Below are positions 47,557 to 58,329 of a stretch of 64,000 nucleotides of DNA, one piece after another. The position numbers and the translations under genes were made by a program. The notes under the pieces are model-generated. The model saw only the letters and a program-made list of their open reading frames with translations. It was not told the origin of the DNA and did no database searches. The stretch covers positions 11,240,001 through 11,304,000 of the forward strand of contig CANTUV010000024.1 of NCBI GenBank assembly GCA_947685225.1. Direction: 5' to 3'. Each line of letters starts with the position of its first letter. The first letter of the stretch is position 1. This stretch comes from Garcia nutans. Taxonomy: Eukaryota > Streptophyta > Magnoliopsida > Malpighiales > Euphorbiaceae.

Positions 47557-49214
47557 TAAGGAACTTATTATAAGCTAGGTTACAGCTTCTAATTTGCACA
47601 ACTTCGACATTGCTAGGGTGTAACCCTTAGGAAAGACAAGCCTAAGTCCGAAAGAAAGAAGTCGCCACCTGGAAGACTTGAAAAGAATGGGGTAAAAATC
47701 CTTAGTCGAGGAATCCCCAACCCTTATTGGGTTCGAAAAGTTAGATACGTATGGAGAAGGTAGGAAATACCCTAGTACTCCATACGTCCAGTTCATTAGA
47801 ACCAGCATCCTCCTAGGTTCTAGTAGTATGTCACCTATAATTGCTAAGGCATCATTGAAAATAAACAGCAAATTTTGCATAAACATTATCCATCTTATTA
47901 AAGTGAACAATGTTATGCTATGCATGGATACAAAGACAAAATGGACACCTACATTCGTTGAAACATGTCCTTACAAGCCCAGGATAAATTAATCCTTACA
48001 TACATGAGAATTACATCAAGGAAAATGCCTAATATTGCGAGCCTAAAATTATAGAAATATCCACCTACTACATTTGTTCTAAGAAACAGAAGATTACATA
48101 AAATCATAATTAATTACATCTTCCAACAAAACGAAACAAATGTTAAGGAATGTATGCATGCAAAATGGAATAACAGCGTCACGCGCCGATTTCAGAGGTG
48201 CAATGATTCTAGAGTTTAGGTCGATTTAGATCATAACATAACTAAATAGTAAAACTTTACTATTTTCTTTTCAACAGTTCACATTAATAGTACATATCAT
48301 ATTTTTATTTTCTTTTGTAATAAACATGACAGGAATCATTCCTATAAGTATTGCCTTTTTGATACCCTCAGATACCATAGTGCCACCATCACCAAAGTTG
48401 CTCTACCTGTAAAACAACACTAAAAACAATAATGAGCAAGGGGTGAGACGTAATTTAGTGAGTGTTTAGGCTTATTACATTTGCTTTAATTTCCACTATA
48501 AGTTATTAGTAGCTTATTACAGTTTAAGTAGCTTATTGTACTTTTAGAGTTGACATTACAGATATTCATTTAGAATTCCTAGCATCTTTTAATAATGCTT
48601 TCATTATTTTATTATGCAAAATACTTATATTCCCAGAGTACTTAGAATTAACCTTATATTTTATTTTTCTAGGTCATCATAGTTGATCCTTAACTAATTC
48701 CTTACTTATTATTTAATTACTACAATAATTATTTCTATATTAAAATTTTAAAATCTAATGTTTGTTTCTCTAGGGTAACTAATTCAATATTTTTCTTTGA
48801 TAATAATAATTAATTCAGTATTTAAATTTCATATTCTAATATCCACCTTCACTTATAGTTTCTTAATATATTTACTTATCCTGAGGTAAATGCATATCAT
48901 ATTAGTTTTCCTTCCTAGGTGTTTTCTTTAGTGTTCAGAAATGTAATTACAATGATTCAAAACTAACATGGGTTGTTTAGGATAACAGTTCATAATTTAA
49001 GAGATTATCATAGGTTAAATTAAGATATTGTATGAATAAAAACATATTATAGATAATAATATTTACGCCAGTGTATATTAAAGAAATCATTTTCAGTAAA
49101 GGGGTTTATATGGCAAACCAGAATAGATAGGTAAAAGACCATAGGTCAGAGATCACAACAGATAAGCCAATAACTTCCCCATTATGCGCATTTTAGAACA
49201 CCATTATACATTAT
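47557..49214 (-). repeat. diverged LTR-like sequence T8
   Basis: From about 47599 it follows the T-family LTR at low identity: ACTTCGACATTGCTAGG, AAGTCGCCACC, GAGGAATCCCCAACCC, GGTTCGAAAAGTTAG, ATGGACACCTACATTCG...ACATGTCCTTACA. After about 48190 the match fades and I recognise nothing further; 48360-49214 is AT-rich with no gene. 47557-47598 has no recognisable content. Confidence 0.55.
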
Positions 49215-50230
49215 TGTGAGCGGGGATTTTCACCCCCACTCCCAGTGGAATGGTTCTTGTGACTTCGATACTATTTAGGCTTGGGCCTTAGAAAACACAG
49301 ACCTAAGTCCGGAGAAAATAGAGTCGCCACCCGGACAGGCCGGGAAAAAGAAAGGGGTGGATGACTCGATTCCTAAGGAATTCCCAACCCCTTAATGGGT
49401 TCGAAAAGTTGGGTACGTGTGGGGAAGGTGAAAAATGGCCCAGCACCCCCACAACGCCCGATTCATTGGAACCGGCCTCCTTTATAGGTCTTAATATTAT
49501 AAGATTCTTAAATATAACAACATTATCCATATTACACACAATAATTAAAAGAAAGCATCATTATATTAAAATCAAAGCAATGTCCAAACAAAGCAAATAA
49601 ATGGACACCCATCCAAGGATGGAAACATGTCCTTACATCACATGCCTAGATAGGACACCCACCAAAAGGTAGAAACATGCCCTTTACATAGGTTCTAAAA
49701 TGGAAAAGCAAATTAAATTACATGATGTTTAACTAATGAGGTACCCACCAAGTGGAAACATACCTCTTATAACTTTTGGAAATCTAAATTACTTGATAAA
49801 AGTAAATAATCATTCATCATAAATAAATCATTCATAAAGGTATTAAATATCAATAGAAAGTAAACATCCATCCATGACAAATAAAATAAACCAAGTATTG
49901 AACTTAAATAAATTAAAGCATAAGAGATAAATCAAAGCATAATCAAGTATAGAATTAAATAAAGCAAATAAAAGTCCAATTATAGCTATTGTGACTTTTT
50001 ATGGAATTAAAATAGATTAGGGTTTTATGTTTTAAAAGGTTAGTAAGACTCTTTGATTGAACAAATTAAGGTTTGAATGGTGAAATCATGAAACTAGGGT
50101 TTTAGACACTTTAAAATACTTTTGATTCATGGTTTATGATTATTATATTAGGTTTCTAAGCTACTGTGTAAATTTAATCTATTTGTGGTTTTATTGGTTT
50201 TTAAAGTTTTAAAGGATTAAAGTTTAGAAA
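49215..50230 (-). repeat. 3' LTR of T9, part 1
   Basis: TGTGAGCGGGG onward, about 1 kb, interrupted by S1. Closest to the 5' LTR of the same element at 63308-64000; the two share long blocks from AATCAAAGCAATGTCC onward. Confidence 0.85.
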
Positions 50231-51630
50231 TGTTGTCCCAAGATGGCAACCAAGAGGGGGGGGGGTGAATTGGTTTCCACAAGAAATAATGACAATTAAA
50301 AAGCTCAACAAAATAGAAATGCGGAATTGAAAGATGGTTGAGTAATGGAAGAAAGAAAGAACACACAAGATTTATAGTGGTTCGGATTTACTTCAATCCT
50401 ACATCCACTTCCTTAACAACTTGTTAAGGTTCCACTAATCTTTGAAGTTTTTACAAGCTCACTTCCAACTTTGGTGTTTTCACAAGTTCACACCTAACTT
50501 CACAATTGTTTTTTAAGGCATACACTCAAGAATCTTTAAGGAGTTTTTAAGGCTCACTCTCACAACCCAAACAAGAGTTTTACAAGGCTTACTCTCACAA
50601 CCCAAGTGTTTTTCCAAGCTCACACTCAAACTTATACAATGGTGTTTTCAATGCTTACACCTAACATTCATTATAATTCAAATGTAAGTTTAAGTAAAAG
50701 AAAAGTTGTTGCTTGGCTATCAAATTCTATTTTGCTTCACTTCTCTTCTTGCTTTTCTTGTAGAAGCACTGTATTTATAGCCAATGTGGTCTTAATAGCC
50801 GTTATTGATAGTGAGAATAAAGTCTTGGCAGTTTAGACCATCTTTACTTAAACTGTCCGAAGCATTTAGCGGTCGTCCTTCATACAAGGATGGTCGCACT
50901 CATGCCTCACGCGGTCGTCCTTGGACAAGGGATGGTCACTGCATTTAAAAAGCTTCAACGGTCAAATTTTAGTGCTCTACAGCAGGAATCTTTCCCATGC
51001 TGTGATTGTCGGGACGGTCGCGCCTAGCAAAGGTGCGGTCGCCCTTTTTGAATATTGAAGTGGGTTTATAATGGTCATGTCACGTGTCATTCTCTGACAG
51101 GGCAGAAGAGATGTCCGCCATAATTTGAATGTCGTGGTCGCCCTAGGTAGCATCCCATGGTCGAATTGAGATTCTCGCGACGAACTTCTGGACGCACCTG
51201 AGGACGTGAACACTAGTGTCTCTTTAAGCAATTTTCTTCTGCATTTGCAGAGCGGTTGCGAATATGAAAGCACGGTCGTTAAAGTGGTAAGCGAGGCTGA
51301 GTCATTCGCCGTTCTTGTCACCACGAACCTTACTGTGATTAGAATGATTTGAGTTCCTTGAGTAGCGGTCGTCCATAACATGGGACGGTCGCTCTTCTTT
51401 AGGTGTGGTAGCTACTGAGGTCAAGTTTCTGACCGCGAAACCTACTGTGATAAGGTTTCATCCTTTAATTGAATGGTGCGGTCGTATTCATGTTTGGTGC
51501 GACCGCTAGAAGTGTTCTGTTTAGCTTTATTTGAAGTAACCTAAGCCTGCAACAAGATTCTCCAAATACATGTTAAATGGATCATTCATTTGAGTTGTCA
51601 AGGATCAAAATTGAGATCATTTGTCTAACA
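50231..51630 (-). repeat. 3' LTR of S1
   Basis: 1,400 bp. TATA (sense GGCTATAAATAC) at 50770-50782. Between about 50865 and 51515, upstream of the TATA in sense, there are a dozen or more CGGTCG words, mostly in pairs about 20-30 bp apart, several as imperfect inverted repeats (GCGGTCGTCCTTGG ... AAGGGATGGTC). Frames here are shadows. Confidence 0.9.
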
Positions 51631-51825
51631 ATCTCCCCCATTTTGACTTTGACAATTCAAATGGAATGATAAGAAAAATAATAAGTCTAAAATGCTCCCC
51701 CTTAACATATGCATGAATCATGGTTAAGAAATCTTGGTGCATTGATATTATTTGATTATCTTGGTGTATTGAATCATGTTTAAACAATCATTCCAAGTTC
51801 CAAGTTGTTTACTATTTCTCCCCCA
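51631..51825 (-). promoter_or_regulatory. repeated polypurine tracts of S1
   Basis: The sense strand has AATGGGGGAGAT at the LTR (51631-51641), AAGGGGGAGCATT (51692-51703) and AATGGGGGAGAAAT (51814-51826). Several PPT copies beside the 3' LTR are a known Sirevirus trait. Confidence 0.75.
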
Positions 51826-51998
51826 TTGTCATAAGCAAAATGCATAATAGAAAGCAAGAAGTTGATTAAAAAGATAGTAAACATCTTTTTTATTAAAAGA
51901 TGGAGGAAAGTACAAGGAAATTAAGCAACAAACATTCAAGACATGACATAAAATGCAAACTATTAAGACTAAACATCTTAAAAATTTAAACTATTAAA

Positions 51999-52474
51999 CT
52001 ATTCATAATCACCATCCTCATCTATCTCTTCTTCTACTAAAGGAGCTTTTCCTTTATCTTGAGGAGCAAAAGAGGTAGAGCTAGTGCTAATGGACTCTTC
52101 TTCTTCAGGAAGGCTTTGGGTATGATCACTTATATTCCAATCTTCAAGATTGCATTGAGGCAAGTCCAGTTTGCCTTGCATATCATATAGATCATGATGT
52201 ATGTGAGATATAAGGTCAATTCTCTTGTTCAAGTGCTGGAATCTCTTGGAGACACTTTTCTTGAACCTAGAGAGTTTCCTGGAGAGAGATTTGATAGCAT
52301 GGAGGATGAGTTGTGTAGAGGATGAGGTAGTTTCTTGAGCAGCTTTTCTTCAAGTTCATGCTGATTGATCTTTGGAGCATCAATAGATTCAAGAGGTTCA
52401 AGAGTATCTGCAGGGTCATTGAAAGTTAATACCTTTCTTCTGATCACGATTAGATGATTCATCAAATACAACAT
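51999..52474 (-). other. S1 3' coding remnants of unknown role
   Basis: Two overlapping open frames after integrase. Frame 52229-52474 starts with TFNDPADTLEPLESIDAP and looks like the linker after integrase, one base out of frame with the ORF before it. Frame 51999-52349 (about 117 codons, internal ATG at 52232) reads basic (KSLSRKLSRFKKSVSKRF), then SHIHHDLYDMQGKLDLPQ, then a very acidic tail ending in DEDGDYE. Neither has RT or RNase H motifs. The second could be a relic of the extra 3' ORF of some Sireviruses or captured sequence. Confidence 0.5.
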
Positions 52475-53753
52475 GCATTGATTCTTCTATAACTAGAGTT
52501 CTCATGTTAAATATCCTATATGCTTTGCTATATGATGAATATCCTAGGAATATGCCTTCATCTGATTTGGATGAAAATTTTCCAAGATTATCCTTGGTAT
52601 TCAATATGTAGCATTTGCATCTGAATACTCTAAAATATCCAATTCTGGGTATTCTTCCATTCCATAGCTCATAAGAGGTTTTATTAGTTAAATGCCTTTT
52701 GTAAACACGATTTGCAATGTAACAAGCTGTATTAACGGCTTCTGCCCAAAAATAAGATGGTAAATCATATTCATTGAGCATTGTTCTAGCCATTTCAATT
52801 AAAGTTCTATTTTTCCTTTCAACTACACCATTTTGCTGTGGAGTTCTAGGAGCAGAAAAATTATGTGAAATGCCAAGTTCATTGCAAAAGTCTTCAAAAT
52901 TTTCATTCTCAAATTCTTTGCCATGATCACTTCTAATAGATGTGATCACATATCCTTTTTCATTTTGAACTCTTTTTGCAAACATTTTGAAGTAATTAAA
53001 GGCTTCATTCTTTTGAGCTAAGAAATTAACCCATGTGAATCTAGAGTAATCATCAACAAGAACAAATGCATATGATTTGCCTCCTAAGCTTGTAACTCTA
53101 TTTGGTCTAAACAAATCCAAATGAATGAGCTCTAAAGGTCTAAAGGTGCTTATAACACTCTTTGATTTAAATGAGCTTTTATGTTGCTTACCATGTTGAC
53201 AAGGTTCACAAATCCTATCTTTATCATATTTTATCTTAGGTAAGCCATCAACTAAGTTTTCATTGCAGATATATTTCAATTGATCCATACCATCATGTCC
53301 TAGTCTTCTATGCCATAACCATGCATCATTATTAGTGGACATTAAACATTTAAATGTATGATTTGAATGAATGTTCATATTATAAGTGTTGTTTATTCTA
53401 GTACCCTTAAATATGATAATATCATTTGAATTCGTGATCTTGCATTCTTTTGAATCAAAATTGACAAAGTATGCTTTATCACATAGTTGACTAACACTTA
53501 GCAAGTTATGTTTCAAACCATCAACAAGCCATACATCTTCTATTAAATCCTTACCAATTGAACCAATGGAGCCAACACCAAGAATTTTACCTTTAGCATT
53601 GTTTGCAAAAGTCACATTACCTCCATGTTTGTAGGTAATACTTGTAAAGAGCTTTGCATTCCCAGTCATATGCCTTGAGCATCCACTATCCACCAGCCAT
53701 GTGCTTTGGTTGATAGTAGATTTTAGGCATACCTGCAAGGCAATAGTGATCAT
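52416..53753 (-). CDS. protease-integrase ORF of S1
   Basis: 445 codons. Aspartic protease motif VDSGCSRHMTG (D22), cut short at its N-terminus. GAG pre-integrase zinc finger with H148, H153, C182, C185 (WHRRLGH ... CEPC). Integrase core (rve) with D213 in LIHLDL, D276 in IRSDHGKEFE and E312 in NGVVERKNRT; the 35-residue D-E spacing is canonical. The copia C-terminal stretch (LPSYFWAEAVNTACYIANR, GIFLGYSSYSKAYRIFN) follows. The reading frame ends 14 residues after VVFDES by a frameshift near 52430. Its ATG overlaps the gag stop as ATGA. The catalytic triad is intact, but without RT the element cannot copy itself. Confidence 0.92.
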   Translation of the reverse strand: MITIALQVCLKSTINQSTWLVDSGCSRHMTGNAKLFTSITYKHGGNVTFANNAKGKILGVGSIGSIGKDLIEDVWLVDGLKHNLLSVSQLCDKAYFVNFDSKECKITNSNDIIIFKGTRINNTYNMNIHSNHTFKCLMSTNNDAWLWHRRLGHDGMDQLKYICNENLVDGLPKIKYDKDRICEPCQHGKQHKSSFKSKSVISTFRPLELIHLDLFRPNRVTSLGGKSYAFVLVDDYSRFTWVNFLAQKNEAFNYFKMFAKRVQNEKGYVITSIRSDHGKEFENENFEDFCNELGISHNFSAPRTPQQNGVVERKNRTLIEMARTMLNEYDLPSYFWAEAVNTACYIANRVYKRHLTNKTSYELWNGRIPRIGYFRVFRCKCYILNTKDNLGKFSSKSDEGIFLGYSSYSKAYRIFNMRTLVIEESMHVVFDESSNRDQKKGINFQ

Positions 53754-55547
53754 CTTCTTTTAGGTACCCACATGAAGTTGGGTCCTTGATGGTTAGTAGT
53801 AAAAGTGCCTTCTAACTTGAGATGAGCCTTTCTTATATAACAAGAAAAATTTTTGTGTCCAAATTTCATGCAACATGTGCATTGCCATGGTATTCTATAC
53901 TTCTGCATTTTTCTTTTTGTATTTAAGGTATCATGCATACAACTACAAGTATGTGATTTCTTTTGTGCAAGTTTAGTGTATAAAAATTCATAATTATTTT
54001 TGGCTTTATTTCCTAGCAAACCATAAGAAGTTCTTGTGGTACTTTTAGACTTGGTGCAATCATCTTTGATATGAACATCAGGAATTTCAATTGTAGATGC
54101 TTTTACAAATGTTGGTTTACTTGGTGCAATGTTGGTTAAGCCATTGAATCCTAATCCATATTTTAAGGAAGGTGATCTTTGGTTATTAATTAATGTGTTT
54201 AATGCTTCCTTTCCTTTATGAAATCTGAAAATTGATTCTTTTAGTTCTTTTAGTTCATGCTTCAATGTTTCATTTTCTTTAATAATCTTTTCTAAGTCAT
54301 GTGAGTTTTTATTTAACTCTCCTATCGTATTCATCAAGTGTTCATTTGAGGTTTTCAATTCTAAGGTAGAGTTCTTTAAGCATATAAAATCTTTTTCTAA
54401 CTTAGAGTTTTTCTCTTTATAAAGCATCATTTTAGAAAAATATTTTTCTATTTTAAAGTTCATGTGCTCAATCAAATCACTATCATCTATATCATTTGTA
54501 TCATTATGTGCTACTATATCAAAGGATTGAGTACTTACCTCATTGGAGTCATCTTCAATAGCCATGAGACACAGATTTGCAATTCCTTCTTCTTCTTCTT
54601 CTTCACTTGAGGAAGAGTCATCCCATGTGGCTTTAAGAGACTTTTTCTTTTCTTTATCCCATTTCTTTTTGTTCTTTAATTTGAAGCAATCCGATTTAAT
54701 GTGACCAGTTTTTCCACATTCATAGCATTTTACCTCATTTTTCTTTTCTTTATCTTTGAAGGAGAATTTTGGAGGTGTACCTTTGTTTGCTTGTAATCTT
54801 TTCTTCCTTTTCCATTCATTGATTATTTTTGAGAACATTGCCATTTCATCTTCATCATCAGTACCTTCATTGCTTGAGCTCTCAACTTCTTTGATTGCTT
54901 TGAGTGCAATTGGTTTTCTCTTTTCTTTTTCACCTTGATCTTCTTCTTTCTCACTGTGTAGCTCAAATGTGAGTAGTTTACCAACTAGCTCGTCGGTTCT
55001 TAATGTACTGAGATTATGAGCTTCTTCTATGGATGATACTTTTGATTCAAAGTTTTTTCTAGCTCTTAGGGCTCTCAAGATTTTACTGTTTACATCACCT
55101 TGATCATATACCTTGCCATACTTCTTTAGTTCATTGACAATAGCAAGCAAGCGATTTGTCATGTCGGTGACATTTTCATTTGGTTTCATCTTGAATAGCT
55201 CATACTCATGGACATGCATTTGTTTCTTGGTAAATCTCACTTGAGTCGTACCTTCATGGTAGTTTTTGAGTGTTTTCCAAATGCAATGTGCACAAGTTAA
55301 ATGTTGAACTCTTCCACCTTCTTCTCTTGAAATGGAATTCATCAAGATGGAAGCGGCTCTATTGTTCTTGAATCGATCTTTGACATTGCTAGCTGACCAT
55401 TGTGCTTTGGGAAGTGGAACTTGAACCGTCAACTTCATAAGTGGGAGGTTTCCACTCACTTTCCACGAAATCCCATAGTTCAATCCCTTCACTATCTAGA
55501 AACAAATACATTTTGTGTTTCCAGTATGAAAAATCAGTTCCATCAAA
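53750..55547 (-). CDS. gag of S1, N-terminus frameshifted
   Basis: Main frame 53750-55492 (580 codons). A copia Gag domain (UBN2-type) at about residues 40-185 contains ELFKMKPNENVTDMTNRLLA and ILRALRARKNFESKV. A CCHC knuckle is CYECGKTGHIKSDC (C256, C259, H264, C269), followed by KATWDDSSSSEEEEEE typical of Sirevirus gags. A long coiled-coil-like region spans about 345-420. A second Cys-rich patch, CTCCMKFGHKNFSC, lies near the C-terminus, which ends at VPKRR. The expected start of the domain (FDGTDFSYWKHKMYLFL ... LWDFVESEWKPPTYE) lies in another frame at 55389-55547, so a one-base shift near 55390 breaks it and the ATG at 55492 is only the first in the main frame. Otherwise open throughout. 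Confidence 0.9.
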
Positions 55548-55646
55548 CTAGGGTCTAAGAATAGTGTTAAGATTTCCATGAGAGTTTGATGAAGAAGAAG
55601 TTGCCATAGTGGATCAAATTTCACAATTAAGTTTAAGAAATCTCAG

Positions 55647-55658
55647 GCTCTGATACCA
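55647..55658 (-). promoter_or_regulatory. primer-binding site of S1
   Basis: Sense TGGTATCAGAGC, the standard initiator tRNA-Met PBS of plant copia elements, two bases from the LTR end. Confidence 0.9.
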
Positions 55659-55660
55659 AT

Positions 55661-57061
55661 TGTTGTCCCAAGATGGCAACCAAGAGGGGAGGGGGGTGAA
55701 TTGGTTTCCACAAGAAATAATGACAATTAAAAATCTCAACAAAATAGAAATGCGGAATTGAAAGATGGTTGAGTAATGGAAGAAAGAAAGAACACACAAG
55801 ATTTATAGTGGTTCGGATTTACTTCAATCCTACATCCACTTCCTTAACAACTTGTTAAGGTTCCACTAATCTTTGAAGTTTTTACAAGCTCACTTCCAAC
55901 TTTGGTGTTTTCACAAGTTCACACCTAACTTCGCAAGTGTTTTCTAAGGCTTACACTCAAGAATCTTTAAGGAGTTTTTAAGGCTCACTCTCACAACCCA
56001 AACAAGAGTTTTACAAGGCTTACTCTCACAACCCAAGTGTTTTTCCAAGCTCACACTCAAACTTATACAATGGTGTTTTCAATGCTTACACCTAACATTC
56101 ATTACAATTCAAATGTAAGTTTAAGTAAAAGAAAAGTTGTTGCTTGGCTATCAAATTCTATTTTGCTTCACTTCTCTTCTTGCTTTTCTTGTAGAAGCAC
56201 TGTATTTATAGCCAATGTGGTCTTACTAGCCGTTATTGATAGTGAGAATAAAGTCTTGGCAGTTTAGACCTTCTTTACTTAAACTGTCCAAAGCATTTAG
56301 TGGTCGTCCTTCATACAAGGATGGTCGCGCTCATGCCTCACGCGGTCGTCCTTGGACAAGGGATGGTCGCTACATTTAAAAAGCTTCAACGGTCGAATTT
56401 TAGTGCTATGCAGCAGGAATCTTGCCCATGCTGTGATTGTCGGGACGGTCGCGCCTAGCAAAGGTGCGGTCACCCTTTTTGAATATTGAAGTTGGTTTAT
56501 AACGGTCATGTCACGTGTCATTCTCTGACAGGGCAGAAGAGATGTCCGCCATAATTTGAATGTCGCGGTCGCCCTAGGTAGCATCTCTTGGTCGAATTGA
56601 GATTCTCGTGTCGAACTTCTGGACGCACCTGAGGACGCGAACACTACTGTCACTTTAAGCAATTTTCTTCTGCATTTGCAGAGCGGTCGCGAATATGAAA
56701 GCACGGTCGCTAAAGTGGTAAGCGAGGCCGAATCATTCGCCGTTCTTGTCACCGTGAACCTTACTGTGATTAGAATGATTTGAGTTCCTTGAGTAGCGGT
56801 TGTCCATAACATGGGACGGTCACTCTTCTTTAGGTGCGGTCGCTACTGAGGTTGAGTTTCTGACCGCGAAACCTACTGTGATAAGGTTTCATCTTTTAAT
56901 TGAATGGTGCGGTCGTATTCATGTTTGGTGCGACCGCTAGAAGTGTTCTGTTCAACTTTATTTGAAGTAACCTAAGCCTGCAACAAGATGCTCCAAATAC
57001 ATGTTAAATGGATCATTCATTTGAGTTGTCAAGGATCAAAATTGAGATCATTTGTCTAACA
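55661..57061 (-). repeat. 5' LTR of S1
   Basis: 1,401 bp, ends TGTTGTCCC / GTCTAACA. TATA at 56211-56222 (sense). It has the same CGGTCG array as the 3' LTR (about 56300-56945) with more CpG sites kept, for example GCGGTCGCG and GTGCGGTCGCT where the other LTR reads TG or CA. Confidence 0.9.
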
Positions 57062-58254
57062 AGAAAAATTAGGGTTTAAAGTTTTAAAGGGGTTAGAGTA
57101 TATTATTTTAGGTTTGGAAATTGAATTTGGTTTTTAGGAGCTTTGGATTGGAGTTTCAGGTGATGCATTAAGCTTTTGGGATTGAAAATCAATTTGATAC
57201 TTTTATGAGATTTTATAAGTTTAAACCAAACAAATTAAAGTTTTTATGAATAGAAAAGATTTATGTAATTGGAAAAAGTATTTTAGGGTTTTTTTATAAG
57301 AAACAGAATAAGTTTTAAGAGTTTACATAATTTGGAAAGTAAATTGGAGTTTTGGGGTTTTGAAGAAATAAAATTAATAACTTTAAATTCTTTGGGAAAT
57401 AAAGCAACGGATTGATGTTTTTAACTTTGAACAAAAGGGATTAGGTTCTGGGATTTTTGAATTAAAAGAAAATAATTTCATGCTACTGTAAAAACATAAC
57501 AAAAATAATTTAATGCATACCTTCTTTTATTGATTCTCCAAAAATAATCCTTGGATGAACAAGAACAAAGACAATTCCTGCCTTTGAATTGCTTAATTGT
57601 GTCCCTGCTGTTCCAGGAAAAAATTGAATTGAATTGCTCCTTTTCCTTCCTTGATTTGGTTTCAAATTTTCAAGTCCCTGTTGGTTTTCGGCCTCCCCCA
57701 ATTTGGTTGCCTTTGGTCCTTATTTATAGAGGTCTTTCTATGTATGTCCCTTATTATTCATGGTAAGTAATATAAATAAGAAAAGGAAACCAAAACCTAA
57801 TTAAATTAGGTTTCGAAAATTTTGCGTCGGAAAAAATTGGGCTGCCGAAAAAATTGCCGCAGGAAAAAATGCGCTGGCGACAAAATCTTGCCGCAGGAAA
57901 CTGTGGCAGTGGGATGTCAGTGGGCCTGCGAGTCACCCGCAGGATTTTCCTGGCATAGGAAAATCCTGAGAGCGAAATAGAAAAACTATTTCGCCCGTAG
58001 GAAATTCCAGCGGGAGAAATGCCCACGGGCCCGCGCGACGATTTTTTCATTGCCGATATTTTCGACTCCAATTTTTATTTTTATTTTTATTTTTGAACTT
58101 TTATTTGTTTATTTTTATTTTTTATTAATAAAAATTAGATACTAAAGCAAAAATTATTTAATAAAAATTATTTTGGACCAATTAGACAACAAAAATCACT
58201 TTGGACTAAATAAAACATATTGGACCGGATTGGGTCAAAAATTAAGGGTCTACA
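57062..58254 (-). repeat. 3' LTR of T9, part 2
   Basis: Continues part 1 after the AGAAA duplication; the two parts add up to about 2.2 kb. Donor-like AGAAGGTATGC at 57515-57525, TATA at 57720-57730, GC-rich block at about 57820-58070, end GGGTCTACA. Confidence 0.85.
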
Positions 58255-58266
58255 GTTTGCCCTCTG
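58255..58266 (-). promoter_or_regulatory. polypurine tract of T9
   Basis: Sense CAGAGGGCAAAC at the LTR border; one purine change from T2 and T4. Confidence 0.75.
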
Positions 58267-58329
58267 CTTGAATGATCTGAAACTTTAGTGAAAGAGAGTG
58301 AAAAGCAATAAGACTTAATTTTTGAGATG

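Larger units (their letters stand above)
50231..57061 (-). mobile_element. S1, Sirevirus-like copia element lacking RT and RNase H
   Basis: Complete insertion of 6,831 bp with perfect TSD AGAAA (50226-50230 and 57062-57066). LTRs of about 1,400 bp are TGTT...AACA. Initiator tRNA-Met PBS, gag with CCHC knuckle and a KATW..SSSSEEEE tail, and PR-INT place it with Sireviruses, as do the repeated PPT words near the 3' LTR. The interior is only 4,030 bp because RT and RNase H are absent. By eye the LTRs differ at about 45 of 1,400 positions. Confidence 0.9.

Noticed and set aside
45495..49214. T7 and T8 as the two LTRs of one element
   Set aside because: They face the same way but adjoin without an interior and are far too different in sequence; no shared TSD.
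50231..57061. Integrated plant pararetrovirus as the source of the coding region
   Set aside because: The knuckle, DSG protease, DDE integrase, LTRs, TSD and tRNA-Met PBS are those of a Ty1/copia retrotransposon; pararetroviruses lack LTRs and integrase.
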